Numbered from the stretch's first letter, positions 37,871 to 47,420 are shown. The stretch: DNA of 58,256 bases from Planctomycetaceae bacterium (GCA_021297795.1 JAJTGL010000019.1:1-58256), one strand, 5' to 3'. The notes: generated by a model not told the origin, from the letters alone. Made by a program: numbers and translations.

Positions 37871-38587
37871 TCAGTGGTGCGCGTGAGGGACGGCGGGTTG
37901 CGCCGCGGAATCCGCGCGACGGAGTCCGCGCAGCCGCTCGGTCTGTGCGCGTGCGTGCCGCCGAAGGATCGCGCGGCGACCCGCTCCGACGATCGGTCCG
38001 AGGATCGCGGCGAGGATCGCGCTGAGGACGACGGGCACGGCGAGGAGTCCGAGATACGGTGCCAACCCGATGCTTGACTGGAGAGAACGCAGGAAGAACC
38101 AGGCCTCTTCCCATTGCACCGGAAGTGCCATGCACAGCAGGACGAGGGGCACGGGGAGTGCGGCCAGAATCCATGCGCAGGCAAGTCGCGTCAGCAGTCC
38201 GCGGTGAGGCGCCATCATCACCGCGGAGATCGCCGCGAAGAGCGCGATGATCGAGCCGAGAATGAAAACGAACGCGAGGAGATCGGTGTCGGTCACTCCG
38301 CCGGAGCCGAGTGTGGCGAACTGTGACGACTCCTCGCCGATGATCGCCGCGTACGGGCACGACAGCAGCCCCGCGAACTGGCCGGTCGCGAGTGCGACGC
38401 CGAGCCGGATATTGATGGCGCGCGTCCGCGCCCAGACCCACGATGGCATGCGCGCGCGGCGAAGGTTCCAGCGGGCCGCGGAGCCGCAGCGCGGACAGGT
38501 CGCCACCCACATGCGGATCGACGGCGCGTAGGTGCGCGTCGAGCGGTCGAGCTGCGCGCCGCAGCGTTCGCATGTGTGGGAGACCAT
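37871..38587 (-). CDS. Membrane protein with N-terminal zinc ribbon (paralogous plan)
   Basis: 238 residues. Cys6/Cys9 (TCERCG) and Cys31/Cys34 (TCPRCG) form a zinc ribbon, followed by about four hydrophobic segments (LGVALATGQFAGLL, LLAFVFILGSIIALFAAISA, LACAWILAALPVPLVLLC, LGLLAVPVVLSAILAAILG). The C-terminus is basic. The order ribbon-then-helices matches the next gene, though the sequences are not obviously similar. The start is divergent from the gene at 38654, 66 bp away. Function unknown. Confidence 0.75.
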   Translation of the reverse strand: MVSHTCERCGAQLDRSTRTYAPSIRMWVATCPRCGSAARWNLRRARMPSWVWARTRAINIRLGVALATGQFAGLLSCPYAAIIGEESSQFATLGSGGVTDTDLLAFVFILGSIIALFAAISAVMMAPHRGLLTRLACAWILAALPVPLVLLCMALPVQWEEAWFFLRSLQSSIGLAPYLGLLAVPVVLSAILAAILGPIVGAGRRAILRRHARAQTERLRGLRRADSAAQPAVPHAHH

Positions 38588-38653
38588 GCAGGGAGGATAT
38601 CGGGTTGTCTCCGGCCCTTTCCCCCGGACGGGCGGTCTCTACACTGCCCGACC

Positions 38654-39148
38654 ATGCCCCGGTTCCAGCGACCACTCTCCCCGAGCGACGATCCGGCCGT
38701 CCGTCGGAGGCGTTTCGCCTATCCGATCGTGACCCTGTGCGTCGCCGGCATGATCTGGCTGCTCGCGACGGGCAAGGTGTCGACTGATCCGCAGATGGAC
38801 GCCGAGACCTACGAGAAGTTCGTGACCGAGGTCGTGGCCGCGGCGCGCGAGGGCAAGGGGCCGCTGGTCGAGCCTGGCGACTTCATCGCCCGCAGCTGGG
38901 AGTCGATCGCGCCTCCCGCGCTCCGCTCGTCATCGGGTGGTCCGATCCGGGCGAAGTTCGTGGACCCGGCGGACACGGACGCGGACATTGTGCGCGATGC
39001 GCTGGCGGGGTCGCCCGTCGCCGTCAGGCTCGCATCCGGGGAGGGCGTCTACGTGTACGTTCGCTTCGCCGACGGTGCTGCGCGTGTGGTCGGTGTCGGA
39101 GCGCTGGAACTGGCTCCGGGTGAAGACGGTGCGCCGGGAACCCGGTGA
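38654..39148 (+). CDS. Small membrane-anchored protein of unknown function
   Basis: 164 residues, not recognised. One N-terminal membrane helix (FAYPIVTLCVAGMIWLLATG) follows a short basic cytoplasmic tail (VRRRR). The rest is a soluble, mixed alpha/beta domain ending VYVRFADGAARVVGVGALEL. It stops 9 bp before the aminotransferase start, so the two are likely co-transcribed. Confidence 0.65.
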   Translation: MPRFQRPLSPSDDPAVRRRRFAYPIVTLCVAGMIWLLATGKVSTDPQMDAETYEKFVTEVVAAAREGKGPLVEPGDFIARSWESIAPPALRSSSGGPIRAKFVDPADTDADIVRDALAGSPVAVRLASGEGVYVYVRFADGAARVVGVGALELAPGEDGAPGTR

Positions 39149-39157
39149 GGCGATGCG

Positions 39158-40045
39158 ATGAAGATCTGGATCAACGGCAGGTTCGTGGAGCCATCGGAGG
39201 CGCGCGTCGGCTACTTCGACGGCGGATTTCAGCATGGCATCGGCCTCTTCGAGACGATGCTGGCGCGCGGCGGCGCGGTGATGCGTCTCGAGGAGCACCT
39301 CGAGCGGCTTGCGGAAAGCGCGCGCGCGCTTGCGCTCTTCGAGCAGCTGCGCGTCGAGGCTTTGGGTGAAGCCGTACAGCATTGCGTTGCGGAGAGCGGC
39401 CTCGCCGACGCGCGCATCCGCCTCACCGTGACCGGTGGCGATCTCGGGCGGCCCTTCGCGGGCGCGAACGCTGCGGGTGGTGCCGCACAGACGGCGCCCG
39501 ATCCGACCGTTGCGATCCACGTGCAGCCACCGACGCGCTACCCCGACGAGTTCTTCACGAAGGGTGTCGCCGTGCGCGTCGCCGAGGCGCGCGCGAATCC
39601 GTTCGATCCCTTCGCGTCGCACAAGACGCTGGCGTACTGGCCGCGCATCCAGGCGCTGCGCGCGGCCGCCGCCGCGGGCTGTGCCGAGGCGCTCTGGTTT
39701 ACGGTGACCAATCACCTCGCGAGCGGCAGCGTCTCGAGCGTGTTTCTCGCGAAGGATGGCGCACTGCGTGCACCGATCGCACGTGGCGAGGAACCCGCGG
39801 GTGCGCGGCCGTCCGCCGTGCTTCCAGGGTGCACCCGCGCCGCGGTCATCCTCTGGGCCGAGGGCACTGGAACGACGGTCGAGCGGCGCGAGCTCACGAT
39901 CGACGACGTGCTCGGCGCGGATGAGATGTTTCTCACGAACGCGAGCTGGGGCGTGCTGCCGGTCGTCCGGCTCGAGAAGCACGAGATCGGCGGCGGCGTC
40001 CCCGGCCCGATCGCGCGCGCGATGCGCGAGAGGTGGCTCGCATGA
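39158..40045 (+). CDS. Class IV (PLP) aminotransferase or aminodeoxychorismate lyase
   Basis: PLP enzyme of the IlvE/PabC/DAAT fold type IV, 295 residues. IWINGRFVEPSEARV and the dimer-interface HGIGLFETM are typical. Lys156 in FASHKTLAYWPR is the Schiff-base lysine. The segment TVTNHLASGSVSSVFLAKDG corresponds to the E-x-x-x-S-N-x-F motif, but the usual Glu (as in ETSTGNVF/EASTSNVF) is replaced by a non-acidic stretch. Members with the PabC role make 4-aminobenzoate for folate; branched-chain and D-amino-acid variants cannot be excluded. Its TGA overlaps the next ATG (ATGA). Confidence 0.85.
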   Translation: MKIWINGRFVEPSEARVGYFDGGFQHGIGLFETMLARGGAVMRLEEHLERLAESARALALFEQLRVEALGEAVQHCVAESGLADARIRLTVTGGDLGRPFAGANAAGGAAQTAPDPTVAIHVQPPTRYPDEFFTKGVAVRVAEARANPFDPFASHKTLAYWPRIQALRAAAAAGCAEALWFTVTNHLASGSVSSVFLAKDGALRAPIARGEEPAGARPSAVLPGCTRAAVILWAEGTGTTVERRELTIDDVLGADEMFLTNASWGVLPVVRLEKHEIGGGVPGPIARAMRERWLA

Positions 40046-40470
40046 CTGGCGCGCCCGGTGGTTCTCCCGGTGGTTTTCCAGGCGGTTTCCGCGTCTTCAC
40101 CGTTGGTCGCGACACCGCGAGCCGGTTCCGCGTGCGGCCGCCGTGGCGCGCGCGCGCGAATGCGGGCCCGCTCGAGCGCGCCGTGGTCGCGATCCTCACC
40201 TTCATCCTCGCGCTTCCCGTCGCGGTGCTCTTGCTGGCACTTGGTCTCGTCCTGCTTGCGGCGTTCCTCGGATGCGCGGCGATCTTCGTCGCGCTCGGCA
40301 TCGCGCTGTGGATCGTGCGCAGCGTGTTCGGTCTTGGAGGCGCGCGACCGGTGCACTCGGGCGTCCGCATCCGCCGCGTGGACGATGCGCCGAGCGACGG
40401 TGCCTCGTCCGGCGGTGGTGACGGGCGCGAGAACGTGCGCGTCCTTCCGCGTCAAGACCCCGACCGGTGA
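40042..40470 (+). CDS. Small membrane protein of unknown function
   Basis: 142 residues; translation starts on the ATG overlapping the aminotransferase stop. A Gly/Pro-rich head is followed by two close hydrophobic helices (VVAILTFILALPVAVLLLAL, LGCAAIFVALGIALWIV) and a basic, Gly/Ser-rich tail. No family recognised. A tandem array follows the stop. Confidence 0.65.
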   Translation: MTGAPGGSPGGFPGGFRVFTVGRDTASRFRVRPPWRARANAGPLERAVVAILTFILALPVAVLLLALGLVLLAAFLGCAAIFVALGIALWIVRSVFGLGGARPVHSGVRIRRVDDAPSDGASSGGGDGRENVRVLPRQDPDR

Positions 40471-40478
40471 TTTTCGCG

Positions 40479-40522
40479 GCGCTCGTGAGGTGCTCGTGAG
40501 GCGCTCGTGAGGCGCTTGTGAG
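40479..40522. repeat. 11-bp tandem repeat between the small membrane gene and dnaE
   Basis: Four units close to GCGCTCGTGAG starting 8 bp after the stop codon of the small membrane protein gene (40479, 40490, 40501, 40512), each with at most one change. Confidence 0.88.
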
Positions 40523-40673
40523 GTGCGCTTGCGGCGATTTCACGGCGGCGCGCGCGGCGAACGTCGGAAAATCGCCGCGCTTCGGGCGCGCCCCGTCGAC
40601 CACGCTCGGTGAATCCCTACGATGCGCCCCGCGCGGCGGAGTCCGCGCATCCCGAGCGACGCGAGGACGATCG

Positions 40674-43600
40674 ATGGCTGAAGGAACGGCACCAGTTGCG
40701 GACGGCGAACCCGTCTTCGCGCACCTCCACCTGCACACCGAGTATTCGCTCCTCGATGGTGGCAACACCATCGACCGGTTGTTGAAGCGCGTGAAGGAAC
40801 TGGGCATGACCGCCGTGGCCGTCACCGACCACGGCAACATGTTCGGCGCGATGGAGTTCTACATGAAGGCCAAGGATGCCGGCGTGAAGCCGATCCTTGG
40901 GATCGAGGCCTACGTCGCGGTCGACCGCGACGGCAAGTGGGGCGATCGGCGCGACAAGACCCACACGGGCGAAAAGGACGGTGGCTACCACCTCGTGCTG
41001 CTCGCCGAGAACATCGCGGGCTGGCGCAACCTCCTCAAGCTGTCGTCGGACGCGTTCCTCAACGGCTTCTACTACCGCCCGCGCATGGACAAGTCCACGC
41101 TGTCGCAATGGGCCGACGGCGTGATCGCGATCAACGGACACCTCGGCTCGTCGATCGCGACCTACCTCACGGACTTCGTGCGCTCGGGGAAGGATCCCCT
41201 CCACTGGAAGCGCGCCGTCGACGAGGCGCGGTGGCACGCCGAGACCTTCAAGCCGAACGAGAAGGGCGAGCCGCGCTTCTACATCGAGCTGCAGCGGCAC
41301 GTGCCCGAGCAGGAGGAGATCAATCCGTGGCTGCGGAAGCTGGCTGCGGAGCTCGACCTGCCGCTCGTCGTCGACAACGACGCGCACTTCCTCCGGCGCG
41401 AGGACCACGACGTCCACGACACGCTCTGCTGCATCTCGATGCAGAAGAACAAGGACGACGCCTCGCGCATCAAGTACCCCGAGTCGCTCTACGTGAAGAG
41501 CCCGGCGGAGATGAAGGAGCTCTTCCCCGAGGATCTCGAGGCGATCGCGAACGCGGGTCGGATCGCCGCGCGCTGCGACGTCAAGCTGCCGAAGGGAGAG
41601 AACCACGCGCCCGTCGTGAAGGTGCGGCATCCCGGACACGGCCCGAAGTACGACCCTGCGAAGGACGGCGACCTCACCGAGTGGTTCAAGGCGTACTGCC
41701 GCCTCATCGAGACGCTGCCCTTCGACGCGACCAAGGATGCGGACTCGCAGGCCGACCTGAAGGCGAGCTGCGATCGCGCGCTGCGCGATCTCTGCGAGGC
41801 GGGCGCGATCTGGCGCTACGGCCCCGGCGGCATCACGCCCGAGATCCGCGCGCGCCTCGAGCGCGAGCTCAAGATCCTCGCCGACAAGTCGATCTCGGCG
41901 TACTTCCTCATCGTGTGGGACTTCGTGAACTGGGCGCGCCAGCGCGGCATTCCGGCGAACGCGCGTGGTTCGGGCGTCGGCACGATGGCGGGCTACGTGC
42001 TCGGCCTCTCGAACGCCTGCCCCGAGAAGTACGGTCTCCTCTTCGAACGCTTCACCGATCCGGACCGCTCCGAGTACCCCGACATCGACATCGACATCTG
42101 CCAGGATGGGCGCGGCGCGGTCATCGACTACGTGCGCAAGAAGTACGGCCACGTCGCGCAGATCATCACCTTCGGTCGCCTCAAGGCGAAGGCAGCGGTG
42201 AAGGATGTCGCGCGCGTGATGGGCCTGACGCCCGCCGAGGGCCAGCACCTCGCGAACCTGATCCCGGCCGAACTCGACATCTCGATCGACGAGGCGATCG
42301 CGAAGGAGCCGCAGATCGCGCAGATGATCTCGGCCGATCCGCGCGTGTCGCGCGTGTTCGACCATGCGCGCGGGCTCGAGGACCACGCGCGCAACCAGGG
42401 CGTGCACGCGGCGGGCGTCATCGTCGCCACGCGGCCGCTCGACGAGATCGTGCCGCTCTGCCGCGCGGCGGGTGGCGCCGAGGAAGCCGTGACGCAGTGG
42501 GACGGCCCGACCTGCGAGAAGATCGGCCTCCTCAAGATGGACTTCCTCGGGCTTCGGACGCTCTCGACGATCGAGTTCGCGAAGAAGCTCATCCGCGACA
42601 CGCTCTCCTCCGAGGAGATCCACCGCGCGGTCGGGCGCACGCTGCCGAAGCCGGGTGAGGCGGCGAGCGATCCGCTCGACCTCGACCGCATTCCGCTCGA
42701 CGACCGGCGCGTGCTCGCGCTCTTCGCCCGCGGCGACACCAACGGCGTGTTCCAGTTCGAATCGGGCGGCATGAAGAAGCTGCTCGTCGACATGAAGCCC
42801 GACCGGCTCGAGGACCTGATTGCGGCGAACGCGCTCTTCCGCCCGGGTCCGATGGACCTCATTCCCGACTACAACGCGCGCAAGCACGGGCGGCAGGCCG
42901 TGCCGAAGGTGCACGAGGTGGTCGAGCGCTTCACCGCCGAGACCTACGGCGTGATGGTCTACCAGGAGCAGGTGATGCAGGTGCTGCACCACCTCGGCGG
43001 GATCCCGCTGCGCGAGTCGTACACCGTCATCAAGGCGATCTCGAAGAAGAAGCAGGACGTCATCAACGGAGCGCGCGCGAACTTCGTGAAGGGCGCGGTC
43101 GAGCGCGGGCTTCCGTCGGCGAAGGCCGAGGAGCTGTTCGACCTGATCCTCAAGTTCGCCGGCTACGGCTTCAACAAGAGCCACTCGACCGGCTACGCGA
43201 TCATCGCGTACCAGACCGCGTACCTGAAGACGTACTTCCCTGCGCACTACATGTCGGCGGTGCTCTCGTTCGAAAGCCAGGCGCGGAAGATCGAGGAGTG
43301 GTCGGTCTACCTCGAGGACTGCCGCAAGCTCGTCTATCCCGATCATTCCGCCGAGAAACGCCACATCGGCGTCGAGGTGCGTCCGCCCGACGTGAATCTC
43401 TCCGAGGAGGATTTCGCGGTCGTGTACGCCCCCGGCGAGAAGGTGCACGCGTGGGGCGGTCACATCCGCTTCGGCCTGAAGGCGATCAAGGGGATCGGTG
43501 GCGGCGCGATCCGAGCGATCATCGAGGAACGCCGCAAGAGCGGACCGTTCAAGTCGATCTTCGACTTCTGCGAGCGCGTCGACTCGCGCGCGATCAACCG

Positions 43601-44588
43601 CGCGGGCCTCGAGGGCCTCGTGAAGGCAGGATGCTTCGACTCGATCCACGGCACCGAGAACCGCGCGGCCGTGGTCGCGAGCATCGAGGGCGCGATCTCG
43701 GCCGGGCAGAGCCTGGCACGCGATCGCGCGGGCGGGCAGGAGACGTTCTTCGGGATGTTCGAGGCGGCGATGCCGAAGGCGGAGAGCGCGGCGTCATCCG
43801 CCGGCGCGGCGGCGCTGAAGAAGGTCGCGCCGTGGGACCCGATGGAGGCGCTCGGCTACGAGAAGGAGGCGCTCGGTTTCCACGTGTCGGGCCATCCGCT
43901 CGACATGTGGCGCGAGGAGATCGCGCAGTTCGCGACGACGGACCTCCGGCGCGCGGCGGAGTTGCCGCAGGACACTCCGATCGTGGTCGCGGGGCTCGTG
44001 TCGCGCATGCGTGCGCTCGTGTCGCAGAAGGGGAAGAACCCCGGTGCCAAGATGATGATCCTCGGGCTCGCCGACAAGCACGCGACGATGGAGGGCGTGC
44101 TGTTCCCGGATGCCTTCGCGAAGTTCGGCGAGCTCGTCGCGGGCGATCGCGCGATCGTCCTCATCGGCTACATCGACCGCGGTCGGGGTGAACCGAACAT
44201 CATCATCGACCGGGTGATTCCGCTCGAGGATGCGGCAGCGCACCTCGGGACGCGCCTCGAGATCGCGATCGAGTGCGGCGGTGACGACGCGCGCGCGGCC
44301 GAGGGCGTGCTCGACATGGTGGCTGGTCTCGTGAAGCAGGCGAGTGGCGGTGCGGCGTTGACGCCCGGCAAGCCCGTCGAGGTGGTGATCCATCTCGACG
44401 GCGATGCCCGGCGCGTGACGTTGGCGACGCATCGGCTTCGCGTGGTTCCCGCGCGCGGGCTGCTCGATTCGTTGCGGCGGGTGGTCGGTGCCGACCGCGT
44501 GCGCGTGAAGGGCGGTTGGACGCCCGAGCGGCGCAAGCCGAAGCAGTGGGGCGGTCGGCCGCGCAGCGACGAGCCCGTCGAGGTGTAG
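40674..44588 (+). CDS. dnaE: DNA polymerase III alpha subunit
   Basis: Replicative polymerase catalytic subunit, 1304 residues. It starts with the PHP domain (FAHLHLHTEYSLLDGGN and TDHGNMFG). The polymerase active site is DIDIDICQDGR, with Asp470 and Asp472 as metal ligands (family usual DFDIDFCMD). PGPMDLIPDYNARKHG and GYGFNKSHSTGYAIIAYQTA are the conserved finger/palm blocks. A tandem HhH region (AIKGIGGGAIRAIIE) and the OB fold (VVAGLVSRMRALVSQKGKN) follow. The DnaE1-like layout fits the main replicase. The ATG at 40674 is used; an in-frame extension upstream is low-quality sequence. Confidence 0.97.
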   Translation: MAEGTAPVADGEPVFAHLHLHTEYSLLDGGNTIDRLLKRVKELGMTAVAVTDHGNMFGAMEFYMKAKDAGVKPILGIEAYVAVDRDGKWGDRRDKTHTGEKDGGYHLVLLAENIAGWRNLLKLSSDAFLNGFYYRPRMDKSTLSQWADGVIAINGHLGSSIATYLTDFVRSGKDPLHWKRAVDEARWHAETFKPNEKGEPRFYIELQRHVPEQEEINPWLRKLAAELDLPLVVDNDAHFLRREDHDVHDTLCCISMQKNKDDASRIKYPESLYVKSPAEMKELFPEDLEAIANAGRIAARCDVKLPKGENHAPVVKVRHPGHGPKYDPAKDGDLTEWFKAYCRLIETLPFDATKDADSQADLKASCDRALRDLCEAGAIWRYGPGGITPEIRARLERELKILADKSISAYFLIVWDFVNWARQRGIPANARGSGVGTMAGYVLGLSNACPEKYGLLFERFTDPDRSEYPDIDIDICQDGRGAVIDYVRKKYGHVAQIITFGRLKAKAAVKDVARVMGLTPAEGQHLANLIPAELDISIDEAIAKEPQIAQMISADPRVSRVFDHARGLEDHARNQGVHAAGVIVATRPLDEIVPLCRAAGGAEEAVTQWDGPTCEKIGLLKMDFLGLRTLSTIEFAKKLIRDTLSSEEIHRAVGRTLPKPGEAASDPLDLDRIPLDDRRVLALFARGDTNGVFQFESGGMKKLLVDMKPDRLEDLIAANALFRPGPMDLIPDYNARKHGRQAVPKVHEVVERFTAETYGVMVYQEQVMQVLHHLGGIPLRESYTVIKAISKKKQDVINGARANFVKGAVERGLPSAKAEELFDLILKFAGYGFNKSHSTGYAIIAYQTAYLKTYFPAHYMSAVLSFESQARKIEEWSVYLEDCRKLVYPDHSAEKRHIGVEVRPPDVNLSEEDFAVVYAPGEKVHAWGGHIRFGLKAIKGIGGGAIRAIIEERRKSGPFKSIFDFCERVDSRAINRAGLEGLVKAGCFDSIHGTENRAAVVASIEGAISAGQSLARDRAGGQETFFGMFEAAMPKAESAASSAGAAALKKVAPWDPMEALGYEKEALGFHVSGHPLDMWREEIAQFATTDLRRAAELPQDTPIVVAGLVSRMRALVSQKGKNPGAKMMILGLADKHATMEGVLFPDAFAKFGELVAGDRAIVLIGYIDRGRGEPNIIIDRVIPLEDAAAHLGTRLEIAIECGGDDARAAEGVLDMVAGLVKQASGGAALTPGKPVEVVIHLDGDARRVTLATHRLRVVPARGLLDSLRRVVGADRVRVKGGWTPERRKPKQWGGRPRSDEPVEV

Positions 44589-44600
44589 CTTCGCGCGGTG

Positions 44601-44660
44601 TGCGTTCGCTTCGCGGGGAGTGCATTCGCGTCGCGGGGCGTGCATTCGCGTCGCGGGGAG
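44601..44660. repeat. 20-bp tandem repeat after dnaE
   Basis: Three units close to TGCATTCGCGTCGCGGGGAG (44601-44620, 44621-44640, 44641-44660), beginning 12 bp after the dnaE stop; the first unit is the most divergent. Confidence 0.88.
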
Positions 44661-44781
44661 CCGGCTTCTCCATGCGCTTTTCGTTCCTTCCATCGAGGGT
44701 GCATAGGCTCCCCTCTGTTTCAGAGGGTGAGCCCGAGAGGTTTCACCAGCTTGTGAGCGCCACCCGAACGAGAGGATCCCG

Positions 44782-46047
44782 ATGTCACAAACCACCACCG
44801 CCATGCTGATCTCGCACCCGCGCGCGACTTCCTCTCGCCCGCGCACGCCGTGGCGGGCCGCGATCGCCGCGCCGCTGTTGGTTCTCGGGATCGGTCAGGG
44901 TGCATTCGCCGACTGCGGAGTAGGCGGTCCGTGCTGTATTCCGCACGCGGAGCCGGGCTGCGACGATGCCGCCTGCTGCACGGCGGTGTGTCTCCTCGAC
45001 CCGACCTGCTGCATGGTGGCGTGGGATGCCGATTGCGCTGCTTCGGCATCGGAGCGCTGCGCGCCATGCTCGATCGCGGCGAAGGCGGACTTCAACGACG
45101 ACGGGCAGGTGGACGCCGCGGATCTCTCGCGTTTGCTCGCTGCGTGGGGAACTCCGGCGGTCGACATCGATGGCGACGGCACGACCGGTGCCTCGGATCT
45201 CTCGGGCATGCTTGCGTCGTGGGGGCCCGTACCGCGGCCGTGGTACACGCCGGTCGAGATCGCGCCCGACGCCGCTGTGGTGACTGACGGCGCGCTCCGG
45301 AAGGCGATCATCGCAACCGCGCTCCCGTGGCGGGTCATCGACAATCTGTCGCTCATCGAGATGCTCGTGGTGCCCCCGGGAACCTTCGACATGGGCTGCT
45401 CGCCGTCCGATCCCTCGTGCCTGCTGGACGAGTTCCCGGTGCACGCGGTCACGATCTCCGGCGCGTTCTACCTTGGACGCTACGAGGTGAAGCAGTCGGA
45501 GTGGGCGTGGATGATGGGTGCAAACCCGTCGATCTTCCAAGGCCCGGCGTATCCGGATGCGCCCGACCGTCCGGTCGAGAACGTGTCGTGGACCGACGCC
45601 CACTCGTATCTCGCGCTGTCCGGGCTTCGGCTTCCGAGCGAGGCCGAATGGGAGTACGCGTACCGGGCTGGTACGCAGACCGCGTATCACGCGATGCCGA
45701 ACGCACCGGAAGGTACGAACGACGGCGCGCTTCTTGACAACATCTCGTGGAACTCGCTCAACGCCGGCGCCCAGACGCGGCCGGTGGGTGGAAAGAGGGC
45801 GAATGGCCTTGGTCTTCACGACATGTCGGGCAACGTGTGGGAGTGGGTCAACGACTGGTACGCGGCCGGCTACTACGCGGCCAGCCCGTCGATCGATCCA
45901 CCTGGTCCGGCCACCGGCTTCTGGAAGTCGATCCGAGGCGGGGCTTGGATCAGCCCGGCGTCCTCGCATCGATCGTCCTTTCGGAACTCGATCGTGCCGG
46001 ACAGCTGGGCCAGCAGCCTCGGATTCCGCGCCGCACGCACGCCGTGA
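44782..46047 (+). CDS. Exported dockerin-like/SUMF1-like (FGE-domain) protein
   Basis: 421 residues with an N-terminal signal segment (AIAAPLLVLGIGQGAFA), then a Cys-rich stretch (GGPCCIPHAEPGCDDAACC) and two dockerin-like repeats near residues 103-155 (DFNDDGQVDAADLSRLLAAW and DIDGDGTTGASDLSGMLASW). The rest (about 190-421) is a formylglycine-generating-enzyme-like domain: VPPGTFDMGC, RPVENVSWTDA, LPSEAEWEYAYRAG, HDMSGNVWEWV. At the place of the FGE active-site cysteines the protein reads RGGAWISPASSHRSSFRNS, with no Cys. It is therefore unlikely to make formylglycine and more likely a binding or other enzyme domain. The ATG at 44782 has a GAGAGGA ribosome site. Confidence 0.88.
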   Translation: MSQTTTAMLISHPRATSSRPRTPWRAAIAAPLLVLGIGQGAFADCGVGGPCCIPHAEPGCDDAACCTAVCLLDPTCCMVAWDADCAASASERCAPCSIAAKADFNDDGQVDAADLSRLLAAWGTPAVDIDGDGTTGASDLSGMLASWGPVPRPWYTPVEIAPDAAVVTDGALRKAIIATALPWRVIDNLSLIEMLVVPPGTFDMGCSPSDPSCLLDEFPVHAVTISGAFYLGRYEVKQSEWAWMMGANPSIFQGPAYPDAPDRPVENVSWTDAHSYLALSGLRLPSEAEWEYAYRAGTQTAYHAMPNAPEGTNDGALLDNISWNSLNAGAQTRPVGGKRANGLGLHDMSGNVWEWVNDWYAAGYYAASPSIDPPGPATGFWKSIRGGAWISPASSHRSSFRNSIVPDSWASSLGFRAARTP

Positions 46048-46118
46048 GGCGTGAGGGAGGCCGGATGAGCTGGCGAACTGCGCAGGGCTGGAGCGCCCCG
46101 GACTCGCGTCGACCGCGT

Positions 46119-47249
46119 TCACATCGCGGCGAGCCGCTCGGCGAGGTCCTTCGCGGCAAGCGCGTCGACGAGCGTGTCGAGTTCGCCGGCGAGGAGCTTT
46201 GTCAGCGGGAACGACTGTTCGACGCGGTGGTCGACGGCGATCCCTTCCTTGAAGCGATAGGTTCGGATCTTTTCCGCGCGGTCGCCGGTGCCGATCATGG
46301 AGCGGCGCTCGGCGCTGCGCTTGAGATCGGCCTCGCGCTTGCGCTGCTCGTAGACGCGCGCGCGAAGGAGGCGCCAGGCTTTCTCGCGGTTCTGCCCCTG
46401 CGAGCGCGTCTCCTGCATGCGGACCTCGAGGCCCGTGGGCAGGTGGATCAGGTGCACCGCGGTCGCGACCTTGTTCACATTCTGGCCGCCCGGCCCCTGC
46501 GCGGTGGTGACCATCTCCTTCACCTCGGCGGGGTCGAGCGCGGCGTCGACCTCCTCGGGCTCGGGCATCACCGCGACGGTCGCGGTTGACGTGTGAATGC
46601 GGCCCTGCGCCTCGGTGGCGGGTACGCGCTTCACCTGATGCGTGCCGCCCTCGAACTGGAGCGCGGCGAACGCGCCGTCACCCTCGACCGTCGCGATCGC
46701 GTGCGTGAGTCCGCCGGCGTCGCCGGGCTTCGTCTCGACGACTTCGCATCGCCAACCTCGGCGGGCGGCGTAGGCGCGGTACATCTCGAAGACTTCGCCC
46801 GCCCAGAGCGCGGCCTCGTCGCCGCCGACGCCCATGCGGACCTCAAGAACGAAGCTGGCGATGCCCGCCTCTTCGCCGGTGACGAGCGCGCGGACGATGC
46901 GCGCGGCGAGCTCGCGTGTGCGTGTCTCAAGTTCGGGCTTTTCCGCGCGGGCCATCGCGGCCATGTCGGCGTCACCGGAGGCAAGGAGTTCGACGAGGCC
47001 AACAAGTTCGCCCGCTGCTCGAAGGAGTTCCGCGTAGGGCTCGAGTGTGCGCGCAAGCACGGCGCGGCGGCGCGAGAGCGCGCTCGATTTGCGGTGGTCG
47101 GAGGCGACGGAGAGATCTTCGAGTTGTGCGGCGATGCCGTCGTCCTCGGCGACCTGCTGGGAGAGGATGCGCCGGAGGTTCTCCGGGAGGAGATCGGCCA
47201 CGATCGCAAGGGCGGCGGGGGAGACGGAGTTGGCGGGGTGCGCAGACAC
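46119..47249 (-). CDS. prfA: Peptide chain release factor 1
   Basis: Terminates translation at UAA/UAG. PxT codon-recognition tripeptide is RVPATEAQGRIHT (about residue 209), which marks RF1 rather than RF2. The peptidyl-hydrolysis motif GGQ lies in TTAQGPGGQNVNK (about 253). The start is chosen as the GTG at 47249 (376 residues); the frame runs further upstream only through a repeat region and no better start exists. rpmE lies upstream on the same strand, as in many bacteria, but separated here by a duplicated segment. Confidence 0.94.
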   Translation of the reverse strand: MSAHPANSVSPAALAIVADLLPENLRRILSQQVAEDDGIAAQLEDLSVASDHRKSSALSRRRAVLARTLEPYAELLRAAGELVGLVELLASGDADMAAMARAEKPELETRTRELAARIVRALVTGEEAGIASFVLEVRMGVGGDEAALWAGEVFEMYRAYAARRGWRCEVVETKPGDAGGLTHAIATVEGDGAFAALQFEGGTHQVKRVPATEAQGRIHTSTATVAVMPEPEEVDAALDPAEVKEMVTTAQGPGGQNVNKVATAVHLIHLPTGLEVRMQETRSQGQNREKAWRLLRARVYEQRKREADLKRSAERRSMIGTGDRAEKIRTYRFKEGIAVDHRVEQSFPLTKLLAGELDTLVDALAAKDLAERLAAM

Positions 47250-47420
47250 GGTGGAACGGTGGCGGAGCGGCCGCGCGAAATGGTACGACCGGTGCCTGGA
47301 ACGTGCCGTGTAGTGCCTGGCACCGGTTGGCACGTGCCGTGCACCGAACTGCGTGCCGCGAAGTCACTGTGGCTTCGAGACTTCGGGGCGTAGGTGCTGG
47401 TGCCTGACACGTGCCGTGCG

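Noticed and set aside
40617-43649. 1010-codon minus-strand ORF opposite dnaE
   Set aside because: Shadow of dnaE codon bias; no motif, and dnaE is unmistakable on the other strand.
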